Source of the DNA: Lewinellaceae bacterium
Lineage (GTDB): Bacteria; Bacteroidota; Bacteroidia; Chitinophagales; Saprospiraceae
Length of the DNA: 64,000 nucleotides
Assembly (NCBI GenBank): GCA_020636225.1
Contig: JACJYI010000006.1
Location: 82,501 to 146,500, forward strand
Direction of reading: 5' to 3'
This document shows positions 34,560-42,690 of the stretch, piece by piece; within the stretch, counting starts at the first letter, position 1; each line of letters begins with the position of its first letter. The translations under genes and the position numbers were made by a program. The notes under the pieces were generated by a model. It was not told the DNA's origin. It searched no databases and worked only from the letters and a program-made list of their open reading frames with translations.

Positions 34560-36389
34560 TTATTTCTTCACAGCAAGTAGTGCATTCAGATTTTCCTTCG
34601 CCTGACCGAAATCCGGGTCCCATTTCAACGCCTGGCGGTAGTAGGCCTCAGCTGCGGTAAGGTCACCACTGATGGCATGAAGATAGCCGAGGTTGGTCAG
34701 CGCCAATGGTCGTGCAGGATCTTCCTTGAGCACCCACAGGAACTCGCGCCTGGCGGCTGGTATCTGGCCGAGCATACCCAGGGCCAGGCCATATTTTTCC
34801 CGAAATTCCAGGTTATGGGCTTCCTGGCTGACGGCCCGTTTCAGGAAGGTGGCAGCACGTTGCGGACGACGCATATTGAGGCACCCCTCCCCGATGCGAT
34901 AGGCGGTCCATCCGTCCAGTCCGGCAGTGTCCCGACTGTCGGCCAGTCCACTGAGTGCACTGTACCGCTGACGGGCAAAATGAAGGTGGACGATACTGCG
35001 CATTCCTCGTTCGATTTCACCGGAGTGGTCCCGGTTCAACCAGGCTTCCGCTGAATCCAGCATGGCGGGATCGGCAACAAATTTGTCGTACAGGGCCAGA
35101 TATCCTTCGGCCATTTCCAGAGGTGTTCCCGTGGTTTTGGTGAGCAATTCCAGACCGAGGAAGCTGCCTTTCGGTTTGTTCTCTGAAGACTTCCTGGTGT
35201 AGTCCCTCCGGATATAGTGGTCCGTGATCCTGACGTGAGGGATATCAATGCTGCCGGAGGGTGGCATGTGGCAAGCAGCACAATCATCTCCTCTGGCAGC
35301 TCGATCGGCCAGGGGTGCCGTGCAGGTCAGCTTTCCCGTGGGTTGATGGCAGTTCAGACAGGGCTGGTTGTATTGTTGACGACCGGTCTCCTTCACCGAG
35401 ATATGGGGGTGATGGCAGGTAATGCAGGTCAGCGTTTCACTTTTCTGATAGCACTGGCTCAGGCGCAGGCGGTCGGCCTGGGAAGCCATGATGAAGCGCT
35501 CATCCGAATCGGTATACCTCGGCAGAAAGACATTCATGACATCGCTGAGCTTCATGCCAGGCTTGAAATCAAAAAAGGTTTGTCCCGGTTGCAGGACAGC
35601 GATCCCCTGGAGGTGGCATCGTTGACACAGGTCGGTGACCCGGTCCCGCGACAGACGGCGCGGATTGACAATGGTCCGGTCGGCATATCGGGAAGTGTCG
35701 ATGATCTCGCCGGCAAGCTTGGTTTTGACATGCAGCGCACCGGGTCCATGGCATCGCTCACACTCAATGCCCTCCGGCATCTTGAAGAATTTGTTCTCCG
35801 AGCCCTGTACATGCTCCGGATAATGATTGTGGCAAGTGACACATTCGGTATTCAGGATCCGGCTGAACCGGCTGTTGGCGCCATCCTCGAATCCGGGTGC
35901 CAGGTCCCATCGTTTCTCCTGGGTATAGAAGGTGATGGGCACCTGGTAAATGTATCCATTGCGACTGGTGATATGCGAATTGGTGTGATGCCCGGAGCCG
36001 ACGATGTAGTCGACCTTCTCCACCCGGTTGTGCACCGTGTCCTTCCCCTCCATCCGAAATTCCCGTACATACAGGATGGTATCGACAAAGAAGGGCGCAT
36101 AGAAATAGTTGCTGGCACTGTCGTAGACCAGGGCATGCGGACCGAAACTGGCATCGCTCCGATCCGGAGTGGCCCTGCCCCATGATCGGCCCATACCGGT
36201 CCGGATATAGGAATCATAGATGCTGGCATGGCAGGACCGGCAGGTCTGCATCCCGACATAACCGACGGAATCCTCCAGATTCAGGAAGGTCAGGTCCTCC
36301 GCATCCGACCCGGGCGTGCAACGTCCCAACAGCAGGATGGCACCTGCCAGCAGCAGAACGATCAGGGTGATCCAGGAGGATGAACGCAT
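34560..36389 (-). CDS. Seven-haem c-type cytochrome with C-terminal TPR domain
   Basis: 609 residues from the ATG at 36389. Signal anchor/lipobox-like start (LIVLLLAGAILLLGRC), then seven CxxCH haem motifs: CRSCH, CVTCH, CERCH, CQRCH, CITCH, CLNCH, CAACH. The last ~150 residues are TPR-like (DPARPLALTNLGYLHAISGDLTAAEAYYRQAL). It is an exported multihaem electron carrier. Its arrangement resembles the cytochrome c554/nitrite-reductase-like multihaem group, but no catalytic lysine-type haem motif (CxxCK) is present. Redox partners are not nearby. Confidence 0.9.
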   Translation of the reverse strand: MRSSSWITLIVLLLAGAILLLGRCTPGSDAEDLTFLNLEDSVGYVGMQTCRSCHASIYDSYIRTGMGRSWGRATPDRSDASFGPHALVYDSASNYFYAPFFVDTILYVREFRMEGKDTVHNRVEKVDYIVGSGHHTNSHITSRNGYIYQVPITFYTQEKRWDLAPGFEDGANSRFSRILNTECVTCHNHYPEHVQGSENKFFKMPEGIECERCHGPGALHVKTKLAGEIIDTSRYADRTIVNPRRLSRDRVTDLCQRCHLQGIAVLQPGQTFFDFKPGMKLSDVMNVFLPRYTDSDERFIMASQADRLRLSQCYQKSETLTCITCHHPHISVKETGRQQYNQPCLNCHQPTGKLTCTAPLADRAARGDDCAACHMPPSGSIDIPHVRITDHYIRRDYTRKSSENKPKGSFLGLELLTKTTGTPLEMAEGYLALYDKFVADPAMLDSAEAWLNRDHSGEIERGMRSIVHLHFARQRYSALSGLADSRDTAGLDGWTAYRIGEGCLNMRRPQRAATFLKRAVSQEAHNLEFREKYGLALGMLGQIPAARREFLWVLKEDPARPLALTNLGYLHAISGDLTAAEAYYRQALKWDPDFGQAKENLNALLAVKK

Positions 36390-36417
36390 GGGGTGAAGAT
36401 AAAAGGAGAATGGGGTC

Positions 36418-36450
36418 AAATTCCAAATCAGAATTCAAATCCCAATTGTG
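36418..36450. repeat. Second partial copy of the intergenic repeat
   Basis: AAATTCCAAATCA (36418-36430) is the complement of the unit at 34525-34551, followed by GAATTCAAATCCCAATTG. It lies between the cytochrome gene and the RlmK-type gene. Confidence 0.5.
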
Positions 36451-36557
36451 AATGATAACTACCGGATTGGATGGACAAGCTTCTCATCCAGGTTTGGCGG
36501 GGATCATACCAAAGGAATACAAGGGAAATTGCGTCCTCAATTCCCGATCTTCGTGTT

Positions 36558-37502
36558 ATGAACGACCAGGAGCAATTTGCAAACCGCCTTCGGAAAATGG
36601 ACCGGCATACCGGCAAATGGGCTCGCCGACAGGGGATCTCCTGCTATCGCGTCTATGATGCCGATCTGCCATCACATCCGCTGGTCATTGACCGGTATGC
36701 CGACTGGGTCCACCTGGCCGAATACAAGCGGGATGTCGAGCTGGATGAGCATGAGTACCGGACCTGGCGGTTCCTGATCCGGGAGACGATCACTGAAGTC
36801 ATGGACGTGCCGGCTTCACGGATCGTGTTCAAGGAACGGGCTCCGCAAAAGGGGGACAGCCAGTACATCAAGCAAGCTGCCACCGGCATGGAGATCCCGG
36901 TGCAAGAAGGGGGACTGACCTTCCTGGTCAACCTGCGCGACTATCTGGATACGGGACTTTTCCTCGACCATCGGCAGACCCGGGCCATGGTGCGGGACAT
37001 GGCCCTGGGCAAGCGATTTCTCAACCTCTTTGCCTACACGGGGAGTTTTACGGTCTATGCCGCAGCCGGAGGGGCCAGGTCTTCACTGACGCTCGATCTG
37101 TCCAATACCTACCTGGAATGGGCCCAGCGGAACCTGGAGGCCAACGGTCTTTCCAGTGATGCACACGTCTTCCAGCGAGTGGATGTACTGGAGTGGCTGA
37201 GGGTCAAACCACAGGATCAATGGGACCTCATCGTGATGGACCCACCCACCTTTTCCAATTCCAAGATGATGCGGGCCGTGCTGGATGTCCAGCGGGATCA
37301 TATCGGCCTGATCGAGGCCTGTGTGATGCGACTGGCCCGGGGTGGCACCCTGATCTTCAGTACCAATCATCGACGGTTCAAGCTGGAAGAAGACCGCTTG
37401 CCAGGGGGTATCCAGGTGAAGAACATCACCGGCCAGACCATTCCGCAGGATTTTCGGAACAAGAAGATCCACCAGTGCTGGATGATCCGGAAGGAAGGGT
37501 AA
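36558..37502 (+). CDS. Class I SAM-dependent rRNA methyltransferase (stand-alone RlmK-type domain)
   Basis: 314 residues from the ATG at 36558. The opening FANRLRKMDRHTGKWARRQGISCYRVYDADLP matches the linker and start of the C-terminal half of RlmKL. The SAM site LNLFAYTGSFTVYAAAGGA, then DLSNTYLEWAQRNLEANGL, and the catalytic loop VMDPPTFSNSK follow. In E. coli this half (RlmK) makes m7G2069 in 23S rRNA and is fused to RlmL (m2G2445); here the RlmL half is absent. The target is inferred by homology. Confidence 0.9.
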   Translation: MNDQEQFANRLRKMDRHTGKWARRQGISCYRVYDADLPSHPLVIDRYADWVHLAEYKRDVELDEHEYRTWRFLIRETITEVMDVPASRIVFKERAPQKGDSQYIKQAATGMEIPVQEGGLTFLVNLRDYLDTGLFLDHRQTRAMVRDMALGKRFLNLFAYTGSFTVYAAAGGARSSLTLDLSNTYLEWAQRNLEANGLSSDAHVFQRVDVLEWLRVKPQDQWDLIVMDPPTFSNSKMMRAVLDVQRDHIGLIEACVMRLARGGTLIFSTNHRRFKLEEDRLPGGIQVKNITGQTIPQDFRNKKIHQCWMIRKEG

Positions 37503-37621
37503 TTCGATTGAAACGCGAAGGCGTGAAATGAATGGTTCTTTGGAGGATTGATTCGGTTATTCGTTGATGGGTATAGGCGAAATGTTGAAGCGGGAATTCC
37601 AGGAAGGTCGTTGTTATTGAA

Positions 37622-38827
37622 TTAATACAACAACCCAAAATACCAGAGTGGGAGACTATTTCCGATTGGAATATCCTGATCATCACGGACGTTATAGGAT
37701 TGTGGGATATCCTTAATCTGAGTTTTGTTTTTACGTTTACCTCCTATCTCAAAAGTATATGTTTGATCCACTATAAAATCTCCGTGTTTCGGAATATTGA
37801 CCAGATGATGTACGGTTAATTGATCGAGGAAAAAAGTTTCTCGAATGGTACCCGCATTGACGTTTGAGGAGGCTAACGCATTCAATAATGTGGTATTCTG
37901 CAAATAGATCTTTTCAGGCTTTTGCAGTGTGGCGACACTATTTCCGGCTGGGTGTATCAAGCGAAGAAGCTGCGCCTGTTCCAGGTAATGAAGATATGGG
38001 TTGAGCGAGTTGCGATGAATATTTGTCCGTTCGGAGAGCGAACTTAAATTTGGTTTAAATGGCACTTGTTGGGCAATGATATATATCAATTGAAGGAGTT
38101 TGCGAGCATTTCGAATATCCAGCCCCTGGATTTCTGCCATGTCTACTTCTACAATGGTCCTGACCAGTTGTTTTATTCTGTGATGAACAGCTTCTTCATC
38201 TTCGAGGAGATACGGGTATGTGCCCCGTTGAAGGTAGTTGCGGAAATGAGGGTGAGGCTGAAATTCAGACGGGATGCATTCTTTGACGTGATGTGGATTT
38301 GAGATGAGATCATGAAGGTCTATCCTTGGAAAATCGGCGATACCCATCATCAGGAGGTATTCTCGAAATGATAAACCAGGTAGGTTGTACATCAGAGCCC
38401 TTCTGCTGAGGTCACCAGTCATTTGGGAAAGTTCCATGATCGAAGAGCCTGTGAAGATGATCTTCAAGCCTGGATAAAAGTCATGGCAATTCTTGATCTC
38501 TTGAGCCCAATTCTGGTATTTATGTACTTCATCCAACACCAGGATCTTCCCTCCACTTCTGTAAAACTCATGGACAGCATCCTTCAATTGGAAGGTTGTG
38601 AAATACAGGTCGTCTAAGGAGAAGTATGCACCTTTATCAGGCGGCAGGTTTTGATCTTTCAACCACTGCAAGAGGAGGGTGGTTTTTCCCGTTCCCCGAG
38701 CCCCCTTTACCCCGATCAGGCGATTGGTCCATCGTATATCTTGATGTAGAAACCGGCGGAAGCCCGTAGGGACATGATCCAGGAGATGGGCACTTTGTCC
38801 CAATAATTGCGCTATTTGAACATCCAT
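37622..38827 (-). CDS. P-loop ATPase with DUF4143 C-terminal domain
   Basis: 401 residues from the ATG at 38827. Walker A GVKGARGTGKTTLLLQW lies near the N-terminus and Walker B KILVLDEVHKYQNW follows, with IIFTGSSIMEL (sensor-like). The C-terminal DUF4143-type half has FKPNLSSLSERTNIHRNSLNPYLHYLEQAQLLR, a winged-helix-like stretch. Such AAA_14/DUF4143 proteins are abundant in Bacteroidota, often patchily distributed, and their role is unknown. AT content is higher than in neighbouring genes, hinting at transfer. TATATTTG ends five bases before the ATG. Confidence 0.88.
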   Translation of the reverse strand: MDVQIAQLLGQSAHLLDHVPTGFRRFLHQDIRWTNRLIGVKGARGTGKTTLLLQWLKDQNLPPDKGAYFSLDDLYFTTFQLKDAVHEFYRSGGKILVLDEVHKYQNWAQEIKNCHDFYPGLKIIFTGSSIMELSQMTGDLSRRALMYNLPGLSFREYLLMMGIADFPRIDLHDLISNPHHVKECIPSEFQPHPHFRNYLQRGTYPYLLEDEEAVHHRIKQLVRTIVEVDMAEIQGLDIRNARKLLQLIYIIAQQVPFKPNLSSLSERTNIHRNSLNPYLHYLEQAQLLRLIHPAGNSVATLQKPEKIYLQNTTLLNALASSNVNAGTIRETFFLDQLTVHHLVNIPKHGDFIVDQTYTFEIGGKRKNKTQIKDIPQSYNVRDDQDIPIGNSLPLWYFGLLY

Positions 38828-38832
38828 TTGTG

Positions 38833-38840
38833 CAAATATA
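38833..38840 (-). promoter_or_regulatory. -7 promoter element directly before the DUF4143 ATPase gene
   Basis: Minus strand TATATTTG, CACAA, ATG. Short gap as in the other leaderless cases. Confidence 0.5.
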
Positions 38841-38922
38841 CGCATAAATTGCACAAACGAAAATGCATTTAGATGAGGAATGTGGAAGATTTGATCCTCC
38901 TCCACTCCTTACTCCTTAACTC

Positions 38923-39393
38923 CTACCCCCTCCTCTTCCCCGTATCCTCGATCCGCAGGTTGAAGGATTCTATGCCTGGGAGGCTGTCCTGGCGCATGTA
39001 TTGCTCCATCACGATGCGGTACGACCCGGGCTGGTTGAAGAAGGCATTCTGCTGGATGGGAATGGTCAGTTCACAGTCCGAGCGGCCACAATTCCCCACC
39101 CACTGGCCGACCTGGGTTTGCAATTCCAGGCTGACGGTTTCGGTCAGTCGCTGTCCCTCGGGGAAGAGGGTATGAAAGCGCACATAGCAGTTCTGATAGC
39201 GGAAATCCGTCGAATGGTCGACAGTAAGCAGGAGGTCATAGATCGCATTGGTATCTACTACCTCAAAATCCCAGAGTAGGGAGTCTGCATAGGTCCACCC
39301 TGTTTCGGGAAGGTCAAATTTCTGGTCCAGGATGGTCGGTTGCCCGCAGGAAGCCAGGGCGAGTGCCAGGCAGATGGTGGTGAGGAAGCGCAT
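38923..39393 (-). CDS. gldH: Gliding motility lipoprotein GldH
   Basis: 156 residues. Lipobox LALASC. The fold pattern fits GldH: FDLPETGWTYADSLLWDFEV, then YDLLLTVDHSTDFRYQNCYVRFHTLFPEG, and the ending NQPGSYRIVMEQYMRQDSLPGIESFNLRIED. GldH is required for surface gliding and chitin use in Flavobacterium johnsoniae and occurs across gliding Bacteroidota; its exact role is unclear. It implies that this organism may glide and have a type IX secretion system, though no other gld genes are here. It has the same TATCTTTGCCCCATG start region as mvaD. Confidence 0.88.
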   Translation of the reverse strand: MRFLTTICLALALASCGQPTILDQKFDLPETGWTYADSLLWDFEVVDTNAIYDLLLTVDHSTDFRYQNCYVRFHTLFPEGQRLTETVSLELQTQVGQWVGNCGRSDCELTIPIQQNAFFNQPGSYRIVMEQYMRQDSLPGIESFNLRIEDTGKRRG

Positions 39394-39397
39394 GGGG

Positions 39398-39405
39398 CAA
39401 AGATA
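39398..39405 (-). promoter_or_regulatory. -7 promoter element directly before gldH
   Basis: Minus strand TATCTTTG, CCCC, ATG: base for base the same as at mvaD. Confidence 0.58.
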
Positions 39406-39468
39406 GGCAGTGGGGATGCGAATTGGGTATCTCCCGGATGGCCTCGTTAACAGCTAACAGGCATGACC

Positions 39469-39500
39469 AAAAAAAGGTCCGGATGTGGGTCCGGACCTTT
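39469..39500 (-). terminator. Intrinsic terminator of the lipocalin-like gene
   Basis: AAAGGTCCGGA (39474-39484) / TCCGGACCTTT (39490-39500). The A run at 39469-39476 gives a U run on the minus-strand transcript. Confidence 0.85.
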
Positions 39501-39522
39501 CTTCATGAATCAGGTAGCTGAA

Positions 39523-40002
39523 TCACTTGACATTGGTGAACACCAGGTAGTAATTGCTGGTGGTCGGCAGGTCTTCATCGAGCAGACTGGGGTCCTGGAT
39601 GCGCAGTTGCATTTCGGTCGAATTGATGGAGGTCAGGTCGAAGGTGAGGACCTCGCTTTCCATGTTGATCGTCATGGTCTTATCGTCACTCAATAACGAC
39701 CAGGTACCACCCGGATAGGTGTCCGGATCAGCGGGATCACATTTGGTCGGGCCCTCGGAGATGAGGATGGTACCAGCAGCCTGGAAGGTCCAGGCATCAT
39801 CTGCTTCACAAGCATCCAGTTCCAGGGGGACGCTGGTGATGAGGACCCCATTGATCTCGACGGGTGGATCCACACGAACCAGGGCAATGCGCCATTGACC
39901 CTCCAGCAGCAGGTCGCGGTTGGATTTGTCGTCCTTCTTGCAAGAGCTGACACCTATCGCTGCAACAAGGAGCGAGAGGAAGATGAGATGGTTGAGTTTC
40001 AT
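39523..40002 (-). CDS. Lipocalin-like lipoprotein
   Basis: 159 residues from the ATG at 40002, which begins a lipoprotein signal peptide (LSLLVAAIGVSSC, then KKDDKS). The mature part begins LLLEGQWRIALVRVDPP and includes DDAWTFQAAGTILISEG and GTWSLLSDDKTMTINM, the pattern of small Bacteroidota lipocalin-like domains. It is probably periplasmic or outer-membrane anchored. Ligand unknown. It is monocistronic with its own terminator. Confidence 0.8.
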   Translation of the reverse strand: MKLNHLIFLSLLVAAIGVSSCKKDDKSNRDLLLEGQWRIALVRVDPPVEINGVLITSVPLELDACEADDAWTFQAAGTILISEGPTKCDPADPDTYPGGTWSLLSDDKTMTINMESEVLTFDLTSINSTEMQLRIQDPSLLDEDLPTTSNYYLVFTNVK

Positions 40003-40181
40003 AGAGGTTTGGATTAGTTGTCTGGTCAAACGAACTGTCATACAGATTCGTTTGATCGATCACCGGATTCTAATCGATTTTTCATCTCCATGATGACGCC
40101 CTCAAACCGTCGGCCACCCAACCCGGAGCGGGCATTCTCCGGACCTGGGGCAACTTGAGTTACGGAATGAACACCGAATGA

Positions 40182-41348
40182 TCAACTGAAATAATCCCGC
40201 ATCCGGTCGAAGAAGGTGCGTTCCCCTTTTTCCGGATTCGGCTGGAAGTTGGGCATGGAGCGGATCTGCTCCATCAATTTCCTTTCACTGTCATCCAGTT
40301 TTTTCGGGGTCCAGACATTCACATGGACGAGCTGGTCGCCCTTGCCATAGGCTTGCACCTGGGGCAGGCCTTTGTCCTTCAGTCGAAAGATCTTGCCGCT
40401 TTGTGTACCGGAGGGGATCTTGATCTTCACTGGGCCGTCGATGGTGGGGACTTCGACGGAAGTACCCAGGGCTGCGTCGGCAATGCTGATGTACAGATCG
40501 TAGATCACATTGCTGCCTTCCCGGTGCAGGACCTCATGCGGTTCCTCTTCAATGGTGATCAACAGGTCGCCATTGGGTCCGCCCTTGGCACCGGCATTCC
40601 CCTTGCCACGCATGGACAGCTGCATGCCATCCTCCACGCCAGCCGGGATATCGATCTCGATGGTCTCTTCGCCCATCTGTCGACCTTCGCCCTTGCAGGA
40701 GCTGCATGATGCCGTCACCGTTTGTCCGGAACCATGGCAGGTAGGGCAGGCGGCCGTGGTCTGCATGGTCCCCAGGAAGGTCTGCTTGACCTGCCGGACA
40801 TATCCTGATCCGCGACAGGTACCACAAGTGGCGATGCTATTGCTGTCCTTGGCACCACTTCCACCACAAGTGGAACAGGACACCTGTTTGCGGACCTTGA
40901 TCTTCTTGGAGACCCCGTGGGCGATCTCGGCCAGGCTCAGGGTCAGTTTGACCCGCAGGTTGCTGCCTTTCTGGCCACGACCGCGGGTCTGTCCGCGGCC
41001 TCCGCCTCCGAAGAAGGCATCGAACGGGCTGCCACCATCGCCGAACACATCGCCGAACTGGGCAAAGATGTCCTCCATGGTCATGCCTCCACTGAACCCA
41101 CCACCACCACCGCCATGCATGCCATCGACGCCTGCATGCCCAAACCGGTCATACCGGGCACGCTTGTCTGCGTCGTTCAGCACTTCGTATGCTTCTGCGG
41201 CCTCCTTGAATTTGGCTTCCGCCTCGGCATTCCCCGGGTTGCGGTCGGGGTGATATTGCATGGCTACCTTGCGGTAGGCCTTTTTCAGGGTTGATTCATC
41301 GGCATCTTTCGGAACACCGAGTATCTCGTAATAATCTCGTTTTGCCAT
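40182..41348 (-). CDS. dnaJ: Chaperone DnaJ
   Basis: 388 residues from the ATG at 41348. J domain starts MAKRDYYEILG with HPD in AMQYHPDRN. A Gly/Phe-rich linker (GGGGGGFSGG) follows, then four CxxCxGxG zinc repeats (CSTCGGSG, CGTCRGSG, CPTCHGSG, CSSCKGEG) and the two beta domains. Stimulates DnaK ATPase and hands over unfolded proteins. It follows grpE by 31 bases on the same strand; dnaK is not in the window. Confidence 0.98.
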   Translation of the reverse strand: MAKRDYYEILGVPKDADESTLKKAYRKVAMQYHPDRNPGNAEAEAKFKEAAEAYEVLNDADKRARYDRFGHAGVDGMHGGGGGGFSGGMTMEDIFAQFGDVFGDGGSPFDAFFGGGGRGQTRGRGQKGSNLRVKLTLSLAEIAHGVSKKIKVRKQVSCSTCGGSGAKDSNSIATCGTCRGSGYVRQVKQTFLGTMQTTAACPTCHGSGQTVTASCSSCKGEGRQMGEETIEIDIPAGVEDGMQLSMRGKGNAGAKGGPNGDLLITIEEEPHEVLHREGSNVIYDLYISIADAALGTSVEVPTIDGPVKIKIPSGTQSGKIFRLKDKGLPQVQAYGKGDQLVHVNVWTPKKLDDSERKLMEQIRSMPNFQPNPEKGERTFFDRMRDYFS

Positions 41349-41379
41349 GTGGTTGGTTGAGGGGGTATCCGGAGGATGA

Positions 41380-41943
41380 TCAGGATCCGACGACGACTTT
41401 GGCGTAGCGGATGATCTTGTCATTCAGGCGATACCCTTTTTCGATGGTATCGATCACTTTGCCTTTCATCTCCGGTGTGGGTGCCGGTATCTCCGTGATC
41501 GCTTCGTGAAATTCGGGATCAAATGGCTCACCGGTAGGGTCCATGTCCTCGAGACCCTTGTTCTTGAGGATGCCGTAGAGCTTGTGGTAGACCAGCAGCA
41601 GGCCTTCCAGCACCGGATCCTCGGTTTTTCCCTGGGATTCGGCATTTTTCCTGGCCCTGTCAAAATCGTCCAGGACCGGCAGAATAGCTGTCATCATGGC
41701 TTGTGAGGCCGACTTCATCAGATCGAGACGCTCGCGGATGGTGCGTTTCTTGTAGTTGTCAAACTCCGCAAAGAGACGCAGGTACTTGTCCTTCAGGTCT
41801 TCGGTCTCCGATTCACGTGAATCCTCAGATTCCCGGTTGTCTTCCGAGGTGGGGTCTTCCTGATCCATGGGCATCTCCTGCTCATGTGTATCCGTATCCA
41901 GGTCCAATGGTTCGTTGGCAGGCTGGTCCGTATTCTTGGTCAT
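41380..41943 (-). CDS. grpE: Nucleotide exchange factor GrpE
   Basis: 187 residues. An acidic disordered N-terminus, a long coiled coil (LKDKYLRLFAEFDNYKKRTIRER) and the conserved beta-wing part (PEFHEAITEIPAP...GKVIDTIEKGYRLNDKIIRYAKVVV). Releases ADP from DnaK. Co-transcribed with dnaJ. Confidence 0.97.
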   Translation of the reverse strand: MTKNTDQPANEPLDLDTDTHEQEMPMDQEDPTSEDNRESEDSRESETEDLKDKYLRLFAEFDNYKKRTIRERLDLMKSASQAMMTAILPVLDDFDRARKNAESQGKTEDPVLEGLLLVYHKLYGILKNKGLEDMDPTGEPFDPEFHEAITEIPAPTPEMKGKVIDTIEKGYRLNDKIIRYAKVVVGS

Positions 41944-41996
41944 GTTCCCTGTTTTTCAGTAGCTGGTACAATTATTCTGCCACCGGGTTTTTCCCG

Positions 41997-42536
41997 TCAA
42001 TTTGTCAGGAGACGTTCCTGGAGGACCTTTCGCAGCCGGTCTTCTGGCAGATTCACGCCAATGATCTTGCGGTCCGGATCGATCAGATAGGTGGTCGGGA
42101 TCTGCTTGACCCCGTACAGTCTGGCGATCTCGCCATTGAACATATCCGTATCCGTCAGGTGATAGGGCCATTCGAGCCGGTCTTGCTGAATGGCCTGTTT
42201 CCATCTGGCCTGGCTGGATTCCACCCCCACGGAAACCAGGTGAAAGCCGGGTCGACCGGCAGAAGCTGTTCGGGCGAATTCCCTGTAGATCTTCACCAGG
42301 GTGGGATTTGCCTGCCGGCAGGGTCCACACCAGCTGCCCCAGAAATCGAGGAGGATATAATCGCCGGCCAGGTCATCCAGGGAGAATGACGATCCGTTCA
42401 GCAAGGTGCCGGAGAACACCGGAGCCTCTTCCCCCTGCACGAAGCGAGGCTTGAGGTAGAGGTACTTGCCAAAAAGAGCCAGAAGCAGGCCTCCGGCCAG
42501 GATCCAGAAGCCGTATTTTTTCAGGAAGATCATCAT
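41997..42536 (-). CDS. Membrane-anchored thioredoxin-like (TlpA/ResA-type) protein
   Basis: 179 residues. One N-terminal membrane anchor (GFWILAGGLLLALFGKYLYL), then a thioredoxin fold with active site FWGSWCGPCRQANP and the cis-Pro region QIPTTYLID. The protein faces the periplasm and would reduce disulfides or act in cytochrome c maturation or the stress response. It lies 53 bases upstream of grpE and may share its transcript. Confidence 0.9.
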   Translation of the reverse strand: MMIFLKKYGFWILAGGLLLALFGKYLYLKPRFVQGEEAPVFSGTLLNGSSFSLDDLAGDYILLDFWGSWCGPCRQANPTLVKIYREFARTASAGRPGFHLVSVGVESSQARWKQAIQQDRLEWPYHLTDTDMFNGEIARLYGVKQIPTTYLIDPDRKIIGVNLPEDRLRKVLQERLLTN

Positions 42537-42612
42537 GTTGAGGCCAAAGGTCCGTATTTTTTTTGCCGGCCGGGAAAACCGATGATGGATCAGCGTGAAA
42601 ATTGAGGTTTTG

Positions 42613-42643
42613 TTTGGGCGAAGAGGGAAAACGAGTATCTTTG
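42613..42643 (+). promoter_or_regulatory. Promoter of atpD-atpC
   Basis: TTTG (42613-42616), 19 bases, TATCTTTG (42636-42643), about 48 bases before the atpD ATG. The best full match to the Bacteroidota consensus in the window. Confidence 0.75.
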
Positions 42644-42690
42644 CACCGATTTTCTGAAAACCTCTTCACAGACAAGAATAAACGCCCGGT

